A stretch of DNA of 20,110 nt from CAZJDM01 sp964544765. GTDB lineage: Bacteria > Bdellovibrionota_B > Oligoflexia > CAYFLR01. The translations under genes were made by a program, and so were the position numbers. This document shows positions 1 through 7,740 of the stretch, piece after piece. Location of the stretch: positions 1 to 20,110 of the forward strand of contig CAZJDM010000082.1 in the NCBI GenBank assembly GCA_964544765.1. The letters run 5' to 3'. The notes under the pieces were generated by a model. That model saw nothing but the letters and a program-made list of their open reading frames with translations, had not been told where the DNA came from and did not search any database. Numbering within the stretch: the first letter of the stretch is position 1; the number at the start of each line of letters is the position of its first letter.

Positions 1-200
1 GCTCTAATGGAGGTTTGTTGATAATAGATATTACCGATCCTGCAAACCCCACTCTTGCTAGTAGTTATAATTCAGGAGGGAGTGCAAGTAGAGTATCAAT
101 AATTGGTAATTACGCCTTTATAGCTGATGGTTCAAATGGCTTAGACATTCTTAACATCTCTGATCCTACTAATCCCAATAAAACATTACCTGAAGAATAA
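1..200 (+). CDS. LVIVD-repeat beta-propeller protein, C-terminal fragment
   Basis: The frame is open from the left window edge and ends at a TAA at 198-200, so only the last ~65 residues are visible. They contain two copies of the LVIVD-type motif: one reads LLIIDITDPANP, the other LDILNISDPTNP. Each motif follows a short Ser/Asn/Gly-rich turn, and a strand reading NYAFIADGSNG lies between them. Such repeats form blades of beta-propellers in exported or surface-anchored bacterial proteins; ligands are generally unknown. A TTG at position 15 is an internal codon rather than a plausible start, because the motif already begins upstream of it. The protein ends soon after the last repeat with an acidic PEE tail, with no C-terminal anchor. 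A related protein lies at the other end of the window on the opposite strand. The family call is fairly secure; the function is not known. Confidence 0.7.
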   Translation, partial: SNGGLLIIDITDPANPTLASSYNSGGSASRVSIIGNYAFIADGSNGLDILNISDPTNPNKTLPEE

Positions 201-672
201 CGGCTATTTTAATTAGGAAAAATTTTGGTAATTGTGGGTATACGGATTAGGATGAACAAAAAATATGTAATGTAGTACCTAATTAAGGTTAAGGACGATA
301 ACGGTCATTACGAAATACGGTACTGTTTATATTTCTACTTCTACTAACATATGTCAAGGTAGTTGGTAATCTTGATTGATCAAAATTATCAGAGAAAGAT
401 CTTCCTTGAAAAGCCCGGATTGTAAATCCAGTAGATGAAAAATCTATTGAGGTGATGGCCCGTTTAAATCGTCTATTTGCTCCCAATAATCTTCTGTTGG
501 TAGATGAAATTTAAACTCTCTTACAATGAGGTGTTTCTACCTAAAAATAGTATAGAAACTTATTAACAACTTACCTTAATTTTATATATTTTTAAAAATT
601 AGTTGAATTTTATCATAAATTGTTGTAATAATCTATCATCCGGTTGGAATTTTATTTCGAGTAAGCTTAAAA
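201..672. other. AT-rich intergenic region, possible decayed gene
   Basis: About 470 bases without a convincing gene. On the minus strand a 65-codon frame (289-486) reads like ordinary protein. A second short minus-strand frame just upstream (about 444-531) contains a segment EDYWEQIDDLNGPSP and ends at a stop inside the first frame. Together they could be a frameshifted remnant of one lost gene, but no family is recognised. A weak 7-bp inverted repeat lies at 533-539/553-559. The right end carries a possible promoter for the next gene. Confidence 0.3.
603..631 (+). promoter_or_regulatory. candidate sigma-70 promoter
   Basis: TTGAAT at 603-608 and TAATAA at 626-631 are separated by 17 bases, about 40 bases before the start codon of the exported protein at 673. 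Spacing is ideal and the hexamers are fair matches, but the surrounding DNA is very AT-rich, so chance matches are common. Confidence 0.35.
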
Positions 673-2115
673 ATGAAGATTATTATCAATAGTTTACAAT
701 ACAGTTTGTTTTTAATAGTCATTCTGTTGCTGATTGGTCAATCTACTTCTTGGTCAATGCCTAATACAGGTGCCCCTGGTAATAAGAGCTATTCTGGTTG
801 TCGGCGTACTCGGTCCAGAGCTAAACCTCATCTACACCCTATCGAAGAGATAATCTTACGTACACAAACTCCTAGAGAAAGAACCTTAGCTGGTATTAGA
901 TTTAGTAGCTCATCCTTTAAAGCAGTTGATTCAATTATTCCTGGTCTTATTCATCGCGTTGCCCATGATAAATCGCCTTTATCGGGTCAAAAAATAAGAA
1001 GGGTCAGAAGATCCTTTTTCTTAGCTCAAATAGCTTCAACTTTGGTTGTGGTTAATGCTCCCAAAAAAGCTAACATTATGGCAGATAGCTTGGGGGTTCC
1101 ATTATTTGGCAAAGAAAAATCTGCTCCAGTTATATCAGATGCCCACCAACAACGTCTCAAAAAAGTTATGATGGAAACACTGGATGATCCGGTTATTGGT
1201 GTATATGCGGCTATGACTTTGGTATTTTTGCATGCGGGTAATAAATTACCGGGATTTTTTAGGGAAGTTTCTAAAAGTAGGATTAATTCAATATTACAGC
1301 AGGGTTGTTCCTTAAATGAGAATCCTTGGGTCAGTCTGTATGTCGTCTTTACCCGCTTGTTATATGAAAGAGATGACAAGGTCCTTCCTAAGTTGGTTGA
1401 ACAATTTTTGAATAATGCTGATGAAGGGCTGGGTTTTTCCTTTTTAGTGCTGACCGACCGCCTTTATAAGGGAGGTGCTTATGATTATATTGCACGGCTT
1501 TTGAGTGTAGTGGCGGAGCTTCCATTACTACCTCCTGATTATCTTTACCCGCACTCTCTTTTTCATGAAAACGCTCCTTCTTCTGATAGAATTCCTCATT
1601 CTTCTATTGAAGTTAATGCCCTTATTTCATCAATTCAAACTAAATACGAAAGATCAATGGCTTCTATAGCTACCAGGACAGTACGTCAGCAAAGTAAGAC
1701 TGCCTATCAAGAATCTAGAGGTTTAGACAGATCGACAAATGGAATTAATAAACGTAGGCAGTGGGGGAGTGCATCGGTTGAAACTGAAGATTTAGCTCAG
1801 ACAGTGAGAAGATCTGATCCAACAACACCAACTTCACCATTCAGATTATATAGAAGAGCTTATATTACTGATGCCTCCCAGAAGGAGCTTGAAAGAAAAA
1901 CAACTCCTCAGATTCGAAAAAGGTTTTTTCGAGCATTAGACAAAGGTTTAGCAACAAAGGATCGACAGGGGATAGCTTGGCTCAAACATACTGATGGTAA
2001 TGGTGGTTTTACTCATGAGTTAAGAATACATTCCTCACCTCATCGTGTATATGGTCGTGTTGATGAACATGGTGATTTGGTTTTTAGTAAGTTTATAAAT
2101 GGTAAGTCTCATTAA
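673..2115 (+). CDS. exported protein with C-terminal ParE/RelE-like domain
   Basis: A 480-residue protein of unknown overall function. Residues 1-28 form a Sec signal peptide: a Lys near the start, then a hydrophobic core around LFLIVILLLIG, then a small-residue region. Residues ~55-300 are mostly helical with no recognised family. Residues ~330-385 are polar, Arg/Ser/Thr-rich and probably disordered. The last ~88 residues (393-480) follow the order of a ParE/RelE/HigB toxin: a strand (YRRAYIT), two helices around QKELERK and IRKRFFRALDKGL, then three strands around HELRI, HRVYGRVDE and DLVFSKFI. The HELRI and RVYGRVDE strands, the basic residues R451, R458 and K473, and the length of ~90 residues all fit that fold. 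The similarity is by eye only, and catalytic activity is not shown. No antitoxin-like gene is adjacent, and export argues against an ordinary type II toxin-antitoxin system. The ATG at 673 gives a proper signal peptide. Confidence 0.75.
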   Translation: MKIIINSLQYSLFLIVILLLIGQSTSWSMPNTGAPGNKSYSGCRRTRSRAKPHLHPIEEIILRTQTPRERTLAGIRFSSSSFKAVDSIIPGLIHRVAHDKSPLSGQKIRRVRRSFFLAQIASTLVVVNAPKKANIMADSLGVPLFGKEKSAPVISDAHQQRLKKVMMETLDDPVIGVYAAMTLVFLHAGNKLPGFFREVSKSRINSILQQGCSLNENPWVSLYVVFTRLLYERDDKVLPKLVEQFLNNADEGLGFSFLVLTDRLYKGGAYDYIARLLSVVAELPLLPPDYLYPHSLFHENAPSSDRIPHSSIEVNALISSIQTKYERSMASIATRTVRQQSKTAYQESRGLDRSTNGINKRRQWGSASVETEDLAQTVRRSDPTTPTSPFRLYRRAYITDASQKELERKTTPQIRKRFFRALDKGLATKDRQGIAWLKHTDGNGGFTHELRIHSSPHRVYGRVDEHGDLVFSKFINGKSH

Positions 2116-2209
2116 TCATTTATTTATATGTGGTTTTTACTAACCTTTTTAATCTTATCGTGGTAGGATGTTTTTTTGTAAATGGTGATGTTTTCCAAGA
2201 GGTGTTAGG

Positions 2210-3595
2210 ATGAAAATCGGTATTAGGCGCGAAGATAAGAATAAATGGGAGAGACGTACTCCTGTTGTTCCAATTGATGTAGGTAAACTAATCAAAAAAA
2301 ATATATCATTTGTTATCCAATCAAATCTACAACGTATCTTTAGTGATGATGAATATCGTGAAGTTAATGCACCAATTGATGGATACCTCGACGACTGTGA
2401 TGTGATTCTGGGGGTTAAAGAGATGCCTAGTTCGGTATTTGCCCCAGGGAAGACCTATATGTTTTTTTCCCATACCATTAAGGGGCAACCGGATAATATG
2501 CCCATGTTGAAAACCTTGATGGAAAGAAAGTGTAGCCTAATTGATTATGAAAAAATAGTTGATGGAAAGGGTCGAAGAAAGGTATTTTTTGGACCTTTTG
2601 CTGGACAAGCTGGAATGATCGATAGTTTGTGGACATTGGGCAGGCGCTTAGAGTGGGAAGGAATCAGTTCTCCCTTTCAAAAAGTCAAACAGACTATTAA
2701 TTATACTAATTTGGAAAAAGCACTAACCAAAATGGAAAGTGTTGGAATGGTAATCTCTAACCAAGGTCTTCCCGAAAACAGTGTTCCAATGGTGGTAGGA
2801 GTTCTGGGATATGGAAATGTTGCTAAAGGAGCTTTGCAGGTTTTAGATCAATTGCCTTGTATTCAAATTGAACCCAAAGATCTGAAGAATTTTATAAATC
2901 AAGGCTCTTTTTCATCCAGACATATATATAAGGTAGTGTTTACCGAAAAGGATTTGGTGCAGCCTATAAAAACTGAAAAGCCTTTTCAGTTACAAGAGTA
3001 CTATGATCAACCGGATAAGTATCGCTCTATTTTTGAACCAAACTTGCAATATTTAACCGTCTTGGTAAACTGTATTTACTGGACCAGAGATTATCCAACT
3101 TTTGTACCGGTAAAGGCGATTGAAAAATTATTTTCCCAACCAAATAGATCAGACAAGCAACAAACAAAGCAACAAACAAAGCTACAAACCAAAGCAGATT
3201 TGAAGGATAAACAGAAATTTTCCCTACCTTCCTTAAGAGTAATAGGTGATATAACTTGTGATGTTAAGGGGTCAATTGAGATTAATGTTAAGTCTACTCA
3301 TCCAGGAAATCCTGTTTATGTTTATGATCCAGCAACTAAAAAAATCTGGGATGGCGTTGCTGGGAATGGACCGGTAATTTTGGCAGTGGATAATCTACCT
3401 TGTGAATTACCTAAGGATTCATCGGTTTTCTTCTCTGATGCACTACTACCCTATTTAGAAGAAATTTCTCAAACTGATTTAAACGTACCTTTTGATAGTT
3501 TATCGCTATCGGAGGATCTAAAAAATGCTTTCATCGTATTTCAAGGTGAACTAACTCCCAATTTTAAATATTTGGAAAAACATTTAGAACCCTGA
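2210..3595 (+). CDS. lysine-ketoglutarate reductase (saccharopine dehydrogenase, lysine-forming type)
   Basis: This 461-residue protein matches the N-terminal (LKR) half of the bifunctional eukaryotic enzyme AASS. That enzyme condenses lysine with 2-oxoglutarate, using NADPH, to give saccharopine. Shared features in order: IGIRREDKNKWERRTP (residues 3-18), MFFSHTIK (84-91), LIDYEKIVD (110-118), FAGQAGMIDSL (130-140), and the nucleotide-binding loop GYGNVAKGA (200-208) in an AlaDh/PNT-like Rossmann domain. Late matches are the NCIYW segment and the DNLPCELP segment. Residues ~312-335 are an inserted Gln/Lys/Thr-rich stretch, encoded by a 12-bp tandem repeat and absent from the family. No saccharopine-cleaving partner is in the window, so the pathway direction is unknown. 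The ATG follows an AGAGG-like ribosome site. The gene converges with proBA, with 373 bases between the stops. Confidence 0.86.
   Translation: MKIGIRREDKNKWERRTPVVPIDVGKLIKKNISFVIQSNLQRIFSDDEYREVNAPIDGYLDDCDVILGVKEMPSSVFAPGKTYMFFSHTIKGQPDNMPMLKTLMERKCSLIDYEKIVDGKGRRKVFFGPFAGQAGMIDSLWTLGRRLEWEGISSPFQKVKQTINYTNLEKALTKMESVGMVISNQGLPENSVPMVVGVLGYGNVAKGALQVLDQLPCIQIEPKDLKNFINQGSFSSRHIYKVVFTEKDLVQPIKTEKPFQLQEYYDQPDKYRSIFEPNLQYLTVLVNCIYWTRDYPTFVPVKAIEKLFSQPNRSDKQQTKQQTKLQTKADLKDKQKFSLPSLRVIGDITCDVKGSIEINVKSTHPGNPVYVYDPATKKIWDGVAGNGPVILAVDNLPCELPKDSSVFFSDALLPYLEEISQTDLNVPFDSLSLSEDLKNAFIVFQGELTPNFKYLEKHLEP
3155..3190 (+). repeat. 12-bp tandem repeat inside the reductase gene
   Basis: Two exact copies and one copy with two changes of the 12-base unit AAGCAACAAACA, in frame. 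They encode a Lys/Gln/Thr-rich insert just before the last conserved part of the reductase. A multiple-of-three unit keeps the frame, as expected for a tolerated slippage expansion in a surface loop. Confidence 0.85.
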
Positions 3596-3968
3596 GGCCT
3601 TAACCTAAAACCTGTAAATTGCTATCATGTAAGTATCATTTAGTCGTTAACCTTGGTAAATAAAAATTTTGAGTATCTGGAACATGAGGGTAGTTGCCAG
3701 TACGCGATGTCCTAATGGCTATACAATTAATAGTTCTTCTTGTACGGCTGTTCGTAATGCAACTTCTACTTTAGTTTGGGGATGGCACTGGCCCTATTAT
3801 CAGTTTTTAGGATTAAAATAAGGGAGTCCTTTATAAAAGACCACCCTAAAAGACCGATTGGCTTTTTTAACAAAATCCTTCATAATTGGTACGGAAATAT
3901 TTGATAGAGAGTCAGATGATTTTCAATATATTTTACAAAAATTATTGTACTTTCTCAGGATATTTCAC
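3596..3968. other. intergenic region between convergent genes
   Basis: About 370 bases between the reductase and proA, which face each other. It holds one small plus-strand frame (3684-3821, listed separately) and otherwise AT-rich sequence. I find no strong terminator hairpin with a T-run, no tRNA and no mobile element. A short direct repeat AAAGACC occurs twice near 3837-3855. Confidence 0.4.
3684..3821 (+). CDS. possible 45-residue small protein
   Basis: An ATG frame of 45 codons with an unusual composition for this region. It has two cysteines (residues 9 and 20) bracketing PNGYTINSSS, and an aromatic segment VWGWHWPYY near the end. The frame is open only 8 codons upstream of the ATG, and there is no clear ribosome site. 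It has no signal peptide and no recognised family. It could be a small real gene, the tail of a decayed exported protein, or chance. The Cys-bounded loop is the only reason to list it. Confidence 0.22.
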   Translation: MRVVASTRCPNGYTINSSSCTAVRNATSTLVWGWHWPYYQFLGLK

Positions 3969-5294
3969 TTATGTTCTGATATGACCCTTACCTTCTACAA
4001 TAAAGCGCATGGTGGTCATTTGTTCTACTCCCATTGGTCCATAGGCATGAATTTTCGAGGTAGAGATACCTAATTCAGCTCCTAATCCTAATTGTCCACC
4101 ATCATTAAAGCGAGTTGAAGCGTTGACCATTACGCAAGATGCGTCAATAGCATTTTTAAAGGTCTCGATTGCTTCTGAACTTGAGGAGCAAATACCTTCG
4201 GTATGGTTAGAACCATGGTTCTTAATATGTTCAATGGCCTGATCCAGATTTTGCACAATCTTAATGGACAAAATAAGGTCCAAATATTCTGTATCCCAGT
4301 CTAATGATGAAGTACTATTTATGTCAGGGAAAAGATTTTTGGTTTGATCACATCCTCTAATTTCAACACCAGCTTGCTGATAGCCGGGAATTAAATCATT
4401 TAATAAAGAAGAAGCAATATTTTGGTGAACCAAAAGTGTTTCTAATGCGTTGCAAACTCCGGGTCGCTGAACTTTAGCATTTAGGCAAATTGAATGTGCC
4501 CACTCTAACGTAGCGTCTTCATGGACATACATATGACATAATCCTTTATAGTGAGCAATGACCGGCATAGTAGCGTTTTGGTGAACATATTTGATTAATG
4601 ATTCGCCTCCTCGGGGAATCATTAGATCTATATATTCGTGCATCTTGAGGAGTAATTCTACAGCGGTTCTATCATATGAAGCTAAAACTTGGACAGTGTT
4701 AGATGGTAGCAAATCTTCAAAACTTTTTTCTATAATTTGAGCCAATTGAGTATTAGAGTAATGAGCTTCTTTTCCTCCCTTTAGTATCATTGCGTTTGCT
4801 GATTTTATAGCTAGGGCTGAACAATCTATTACTACATTGGGTCGACTTTCAAAGACCATAGCTATTACACCCAAGGGTACTCGTTGTTTTTTTACTACTA
4901 TGCCATTTGGCCTAGTGATTTCTTGTACTGTTTGCCAGACAACTTCATCTTGATTGGCTACGTCTTTCACTGATTGAGCCATTTGAACAATGCCATTGGG
5001 TGTAAGGGTTAAACGGTCGATCATGGCTGATGACAAACCCTGTTCTTTGGCTTTTTGTACATCTTGGTTATTGACGCTGATAATTTCATTTTGGAATTTA
5101 ATTAGGTTGTCAGCTAACTTATATAGAGCTTCTTTTCGTTTGTTAGCAGATATGAGACGTAAATTTTGGGCAGCTTGCTGGGCGTTGATGCAAATCTGAG
5201 TAACAGGTGCAATATTTGGTTGGTCATTAAACTGGTCATTAGATTGGTTACTAGATTGGTTTGAATTATTAATTTGGTTCAATTTTTTCTCCAT
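3969..5294 (-). CDS. proA: gamma-glutamyl phosphate reductase
   Basis: The second enzyme of proline synthesis from glutamate: NADPH-dependent reduction of gamma-glutamyl phosphate to glutamate semialdehyde in the cytoplasm. The protein has 441 residues against about 415-420 usual for the family. The aldehyde dehydrogenase fold is complete. The signature PLGVIAMVFESRPNV lies at 140-154, LKGGKEA at 171-177, MIPRGG at 225-230, and the catalytic cysteine is C281 in QRPGVCNALET. The extra length is at the N-terminus, where residues 5-27 are almost only Asn, Gln, Ser and Asp. The ATG at 5292-5294 lies inside the 3' end of proB (26-base overlap) behind an AAGGA site, so translation is probably coupled. 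ProB and ProA normally act as a pair, because the acyl phosphate between them is unstable. Confidence 0.97.
   Translation of the reverse strand: MEKKLNQINNSNQSSNQSNDQFNDQPNIAPVTQICINAQQAAQNLRLISANKRKEALYKLADNLIKFQNEIISVNNQDVQKAKEQGLSSAMIDRLTLTPNGIVQMAQSVKDVANQDEVVWQTVQEITRPNGIVVKKQRVPLGVIAMVFESRPNVVIDCSALAIKSANAMILKGGKEAHYSNTQLAQIIEKSFEDLLPSNTVQVLASYDRTAVELLLKMHEYIDLMIPRGGESLIKYVHQNATMPVIAHYKGLCHMYVHEDATLEWAHSICLNAKVQRPGVCNALETLLVHQNIASSLLNDLIPGYQQAGVEIRGCDQTKNLFPDINSTSSLDWDTEYLDLILSIKIVQNLDQAIEHIKNHGSNHTEGICSSSSEAIETFKNAIDASCVMVNASTRFNDGGQLGLGAELGISTSKIHAYGPMGVEQMTTMRFIVEGKGHIRT
5214..5282 (-). repeat. Asn/Gln-coding low-complexity tract at proA N-terminus
   Basis: Imperfect short repeats (plus-strand motifs TGGTCATTA and AGATTGGTT) encode residues 5-27 of ProA, made of recurring Asn-Gln-Ser-Asn units. 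Conserved ProA sequence starts only after this tract. It looks like a recent slippage-type expansion between the overlapped proB end and the enzyme core. Confidence 0.75.
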
Positions 5295-6546
5295 GATTTT
5301 CCTTGTCCTTAAGTATTATATTGCAGCTTCTCATAACGTTTTTGGAATTACAAAATCCCAGAATGTTTTTGATGTCGCTACTTTGATTACCAGCTATTTT
5401 GATAATATCTGCTGAACTGTATTCACTTAATCCAAAAGCAAAAACGTTTTTACGAAATCTAATACTAACGCAATCACCTCTGACAAAATTTCCGTCTACT
5501 TTTAAAATACCAGAAGGTAGTAATGAAGCTCTACGTTGAAGTGCTAGGTAGGCTCCCTCATCGACTTTAATGAAGACGCCATTTTTGGTGCGAGTGAGTA
5601 ATCTGGCTTTACGCGACTCTTCAATACCCTGGTTTCGGGGTAGAAAAAAGGTGCCGATTGAAGATGAAATTGCTCGTTCGATGGGTTTTTTTTCACGATA
5701 TGTTGCTAGAATTACAGGAATACCAAGTAAGCTCAACTTTTTGATTGATTCGAGTTTGGTACTCATACCGCCACGACCGGCCAGACTTTTACCTTTTATT
5801 ACCAGTTGATCGGTTGAATCGTCCCATGAGACATGAGAGATTACTTTAGATGGATGATTGTCGGAAGAAGAAAAATGATCAGTGGGGGGTGAGTCAAATA
5901 ATCCATCAGGTTCGGTAAGTAGGATCAAAAGATCAGCTTCTAATAATTGAGTCGTCAAGGCAGCTAATTGATCGTTATCACCAACGGTGATTTCTTCAAA
6001 ACTGACGCTGTCGTTTTCATTTAAAATAGGGATCACTTTATTTTCTAGTAATGTTTCTAATGTGTTATGGATATTGAGATAACGAGTGCCGTTTTTAAAA
6101 TCCTCATGAGTTAATAAAACTTGGGCACAGTTAATTCCGAAGGAGTTAAAACATTCGGCGTATGCCTTCATTAACAAGGGCTGACCTAAGGCACTACATG
6201 CCTGAAGGGTAGAAATAACTCTGTGATCTATTGAGTTAATACCCAAAGAGGGTTTTCCCACATGAATGGCTCCTGAGCTTACCAGAACAATTTCAAATCC
6301 TTGGCGGTGAAGTGCTACTAGATCCAAGCATAGATTATTTATTTTGTTAGTATCAACACCACCCGAAAGCTGAGTAATGCCTGATGACCCAATTTTTACA
6401 ACAATTCGTTTGATAGGGTGCTTTAGTTCTTTACGAAAGTTTAAAATCTTGTTAGATATCGGTTGCTGATTAAGAGCGTTCTCGCATTGCAAGTCATTAA
6501 TTTTTTTAGATTTTGAGGAAATTTTAGGGGGAGTTTTGTTATTCAC
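5269..6546 (-). CDS. proB: glutamate 5-kinase with C-terminal PUA domain
   Basis: The first enzyme of proline synthesis; it phosphorylates glutamate with ATP and is normally feedback-inhibited by proline. The protein has 425 residues; E. coli ProB has 367. The amino acid kinase domain runs from ~46 to 300. It includes the phosphate loop VVKIGSSGIT (49-58), VLVSSGAI (87-94), ILNENDSVS (174-182), the GDNDQLAA segment (189-196) and AGRGGMSTK (256-264). A PUA domain follows at ~317-400, with LLPSGILKVDGNFVRGD and the IAGNQSSDIKNILG stretch. The first ~44 residues are a Lys/Ser/Asn/Gln-rich extension not needed for the fold. The start is a GTG at 6544-6546 behind a modest AAGG site; no in-frame ATG precedes the kinase core. 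It is the promoter-proximal gene of a proB-proA operon and overlaps proA by 26 bases. Confidence 0.96.
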   Translation of the reverse strand: MNNKTPPKISSKSKKINDLQCENALNQQPISNKILNFRKELKHPIKRIVVKIGSSGITQLSGGVDTNKINNLCLDLVALHRQGFEIVLVSSGAIHVGKPSLGINSIDHRVISTLQACSALGQPLLMKAYAECFNSFGINCAQVLLTHEDFKNGTRYLNIHNTLETLLENKVIPILNENDSVSFEEITVGDNDQLAALTTQLLEADLLILLTEPDGLFDSPPTDHFSSSDNHPSKVISHVSWDDSTDQLVIKGKSLAGRGGMSTKLESIKKLSLLGIPVILATYREKKPIERAISSSIGTFFLPRNQGIEESRKARLLTRTKNGVFIKVDEGAYLALQRRASLLPSGILKVDGNFVRGDCVSIRFRKNVFAFGLSEYSSADIIKIAGNQSSDIKNILGFCNSKNVMRSCNIILKDKENHGEKIEPN

Positions 6547-6729
6547 TACTAAACCTTACGAAGATATATACTACCAATATGCTTTTTTACCTTGTTATAA
6601 GGAATTTGTAAATATTTAAGCGTGTAATATGTTGATAAAAAAGGCTAATAATTGATGATCAATAGTGTTTATTGTTACAATTCAACAAATTTCTAGCTAA
6701 TCTATTAATTAATATGGTTAAATAAGTTT
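6547..6729. promoter_or_regulatory. divergent promoter region between proB and a lytic transglycosylase
   Basis: A 183-base AT-rich spacer between divergent genes must hold both promoters. Two small perfect palindromes stand out: ATTGAT-G-ATCAAT at 6651-6663 and ATTGT-T-ACAAT at 6671-6681, eight bases apart. They could be operator half-sites, but in such AT-rich DNA the evidence is weak. No clear -35/-10 pair was found on either strand. Confidence 0.25.
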
Positions 6730-7680
6730 ATGAAAGTAAATTATCTTCATTTTAATAAAATTATTCTTATTTTTCTCACTTTAGTTGTCATCCCAAATAT
6801 ATATTCGTGTAGACCGAGAGGATATAACTTTGCTGAAGTTAAGGGCTATCCATTAACTCTTCGAATGCTTAAGAATGATTATGTGGCCCATAACTCACCT
6901 CCAAGTGAAGATGAGTTAGCCAAATACATTATGCAGAGAATTAGCAAAAATAAATATAAGTCAAAAAGAAATAAAATTTATCGAAATTTAGCTACATTTT
7001 ATAATGGGTTTAGTGCTGGTGAGCAGTTGGATCAACCCACTAAATATAAAGCGGCCCAGTCTTTAGCCAAAGATATTCTTTTTAATGCTAAGTGTTTTCA
7101 TCTTGATCCATATTATTTTACAGGGTTGATTCAAACTGAATCTATCTATTTTGATCCTTTTGCGCAAAGTCCAACAAATGCTGTGGGAATAACCCAGTTT
7201 ACGTCTCTTGCTTTATTAGAAGCTAATCATCAGCTTGGGCAATTCGGTATTAAAAAAGCTAAACAAGAAGCTATTTTCTTTTATAACAAGATCTTCACCA
7301 ATTGTATAAGACCCAATTGGCATCCTTTATGGAACAGAGGATCAGTATACAGGCAATTACGGGTGTTGAAAACCAACCCAAGTATTGCTCTTACCTATGG
7401 AGCATTGATCTTTCATGAAAATTTAAGTTTAAGCGGGAGAGGTAGAACTCGGAAACCTGTTGACTTATATAGAAAGGCCTTTAATCGATACAATGCTTCA
7501 GCTGAGTATACGGGAAATACCGATGAATTGCTTGCTCATGCTAGAGAATCTTTTTATGCCGCAGATAAATTAAGAAAATTGGTTAACAAAATTAGAAAAG
7601 AAAATGGTGGTACTCAGGTAAAATTATTACCTTTAACTGGTAAGGTAATAGCACCTTCTAAATCATGGTTCTCTTTTTGA
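6730..7680 (+). CDS. lytic transglycosylase, SLT domain, probable lipoprotein
   Basis: A 316-residue exported murein-cleaving enzyme. Residues 1-26 are a signal sequence with hydrophobic core IILIFLTLVVIP, ending in IYSC; C27 is a possible lipidation site, although Tyr at -2 is unusual. The SLT domain starts at ~118. The catalytic glutamate is E137 in GLIQTES, followed by FAQSPTNAVGITQFT (143-158), the Glu-Ser and GxxQ signature of family 1 transglycosylases. Members cleave the MurNAc-GlcNAc bond to form 1,6-anhydroMurNAc. The C-terminal part (A-LTYGALIFHENLSL, then FNRYNASAEY) matches the last helices with the conserved Asn/Tyr region. There is no strong ribosome site before the ATG, but no better start exists because an earlier ATG at ~6713 is closed at once by a stop. 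A second, larger transglycosylase (slt) lies at 17159. Confidence 0.82.
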   Translation: MKVNYLHFNKIILIFLTLVVIPNIYSCRPRGYNFAEVKGYPLTLRMLKNDYVAHNSPPSEDELAKYIMQRISKNKYKSKRNKIYRNLATFYNGFSAGEQLDQPTKYKAAQSLAKDILFNAKCFHLDPYYFTGLIQTESIYFDPFAQSPTNAVGITQFTSLALLEANHQLGQFGIKKAKQEAIFFYNKIFTNCIRPNWHPLWNRGSVYRQLRVLKTNPSIALTYGALIFHENLSLSGRGRTRKPVDLYRKAFNRYNASAEYTGNTDELLAHARESFYAADKLRKLVNKIRKENGGTQVKLLPLTGKVIAPSKSWFSF

Positions 7681-7701
7681 TAATTGTCTCTTTTTGATAA
7701 T
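7670..7701 (+). repeat. 17-bp tandem duplication across a stop codon
   Basis: The 15-base sequence TCTCTTTTTGATAAT occurs at 7670-7684 and again at 7687-7701. The first copy holds the TGA stop of the transglycosylase gene. A short tandem duplication of the gene's end is the simplest explanation. Confidence 0.8.
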
Positions 7702-7740
7702 AAAATGAGTGTAGTTACAGACAATGATCCGATACAAAAT

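Noticed and set aside
289..486. 65-codon minus-strand frame in the first intergenic region
   Set aside because: No ATG (only TTG), no ribosome site and no known motif. It may be part of a decayed gene together with a neighbouring frame, so it is noted only in the intergenic entry.
1081..1130. Second TTGGCA-type box as a sigma-54 promoter
   Set aside because: The TTGGCA near 1107 lacks a TTGC element at the required distance and lies inside a gene.
1026..1379. 117-codon minus-strand frame
   Set aside because: It lies entirely antisense to the exported protein at 673, which has a signal peptide and domain evidence; the antisense translation shows no motif.
673..2115. Ordinary type II toxin-antitoxin module
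   Set aside because: The protein is 480 residues with a signal peptide, and no small antitoxin gene flanks it, so only a toxin-like domain is claimed.
3858..4073. 71-codon plus-strand frame running into proA
   Set aside because: Its second half is antisense to the conserved C-terminus of ProA, and its first half has no ribosome site or motif.
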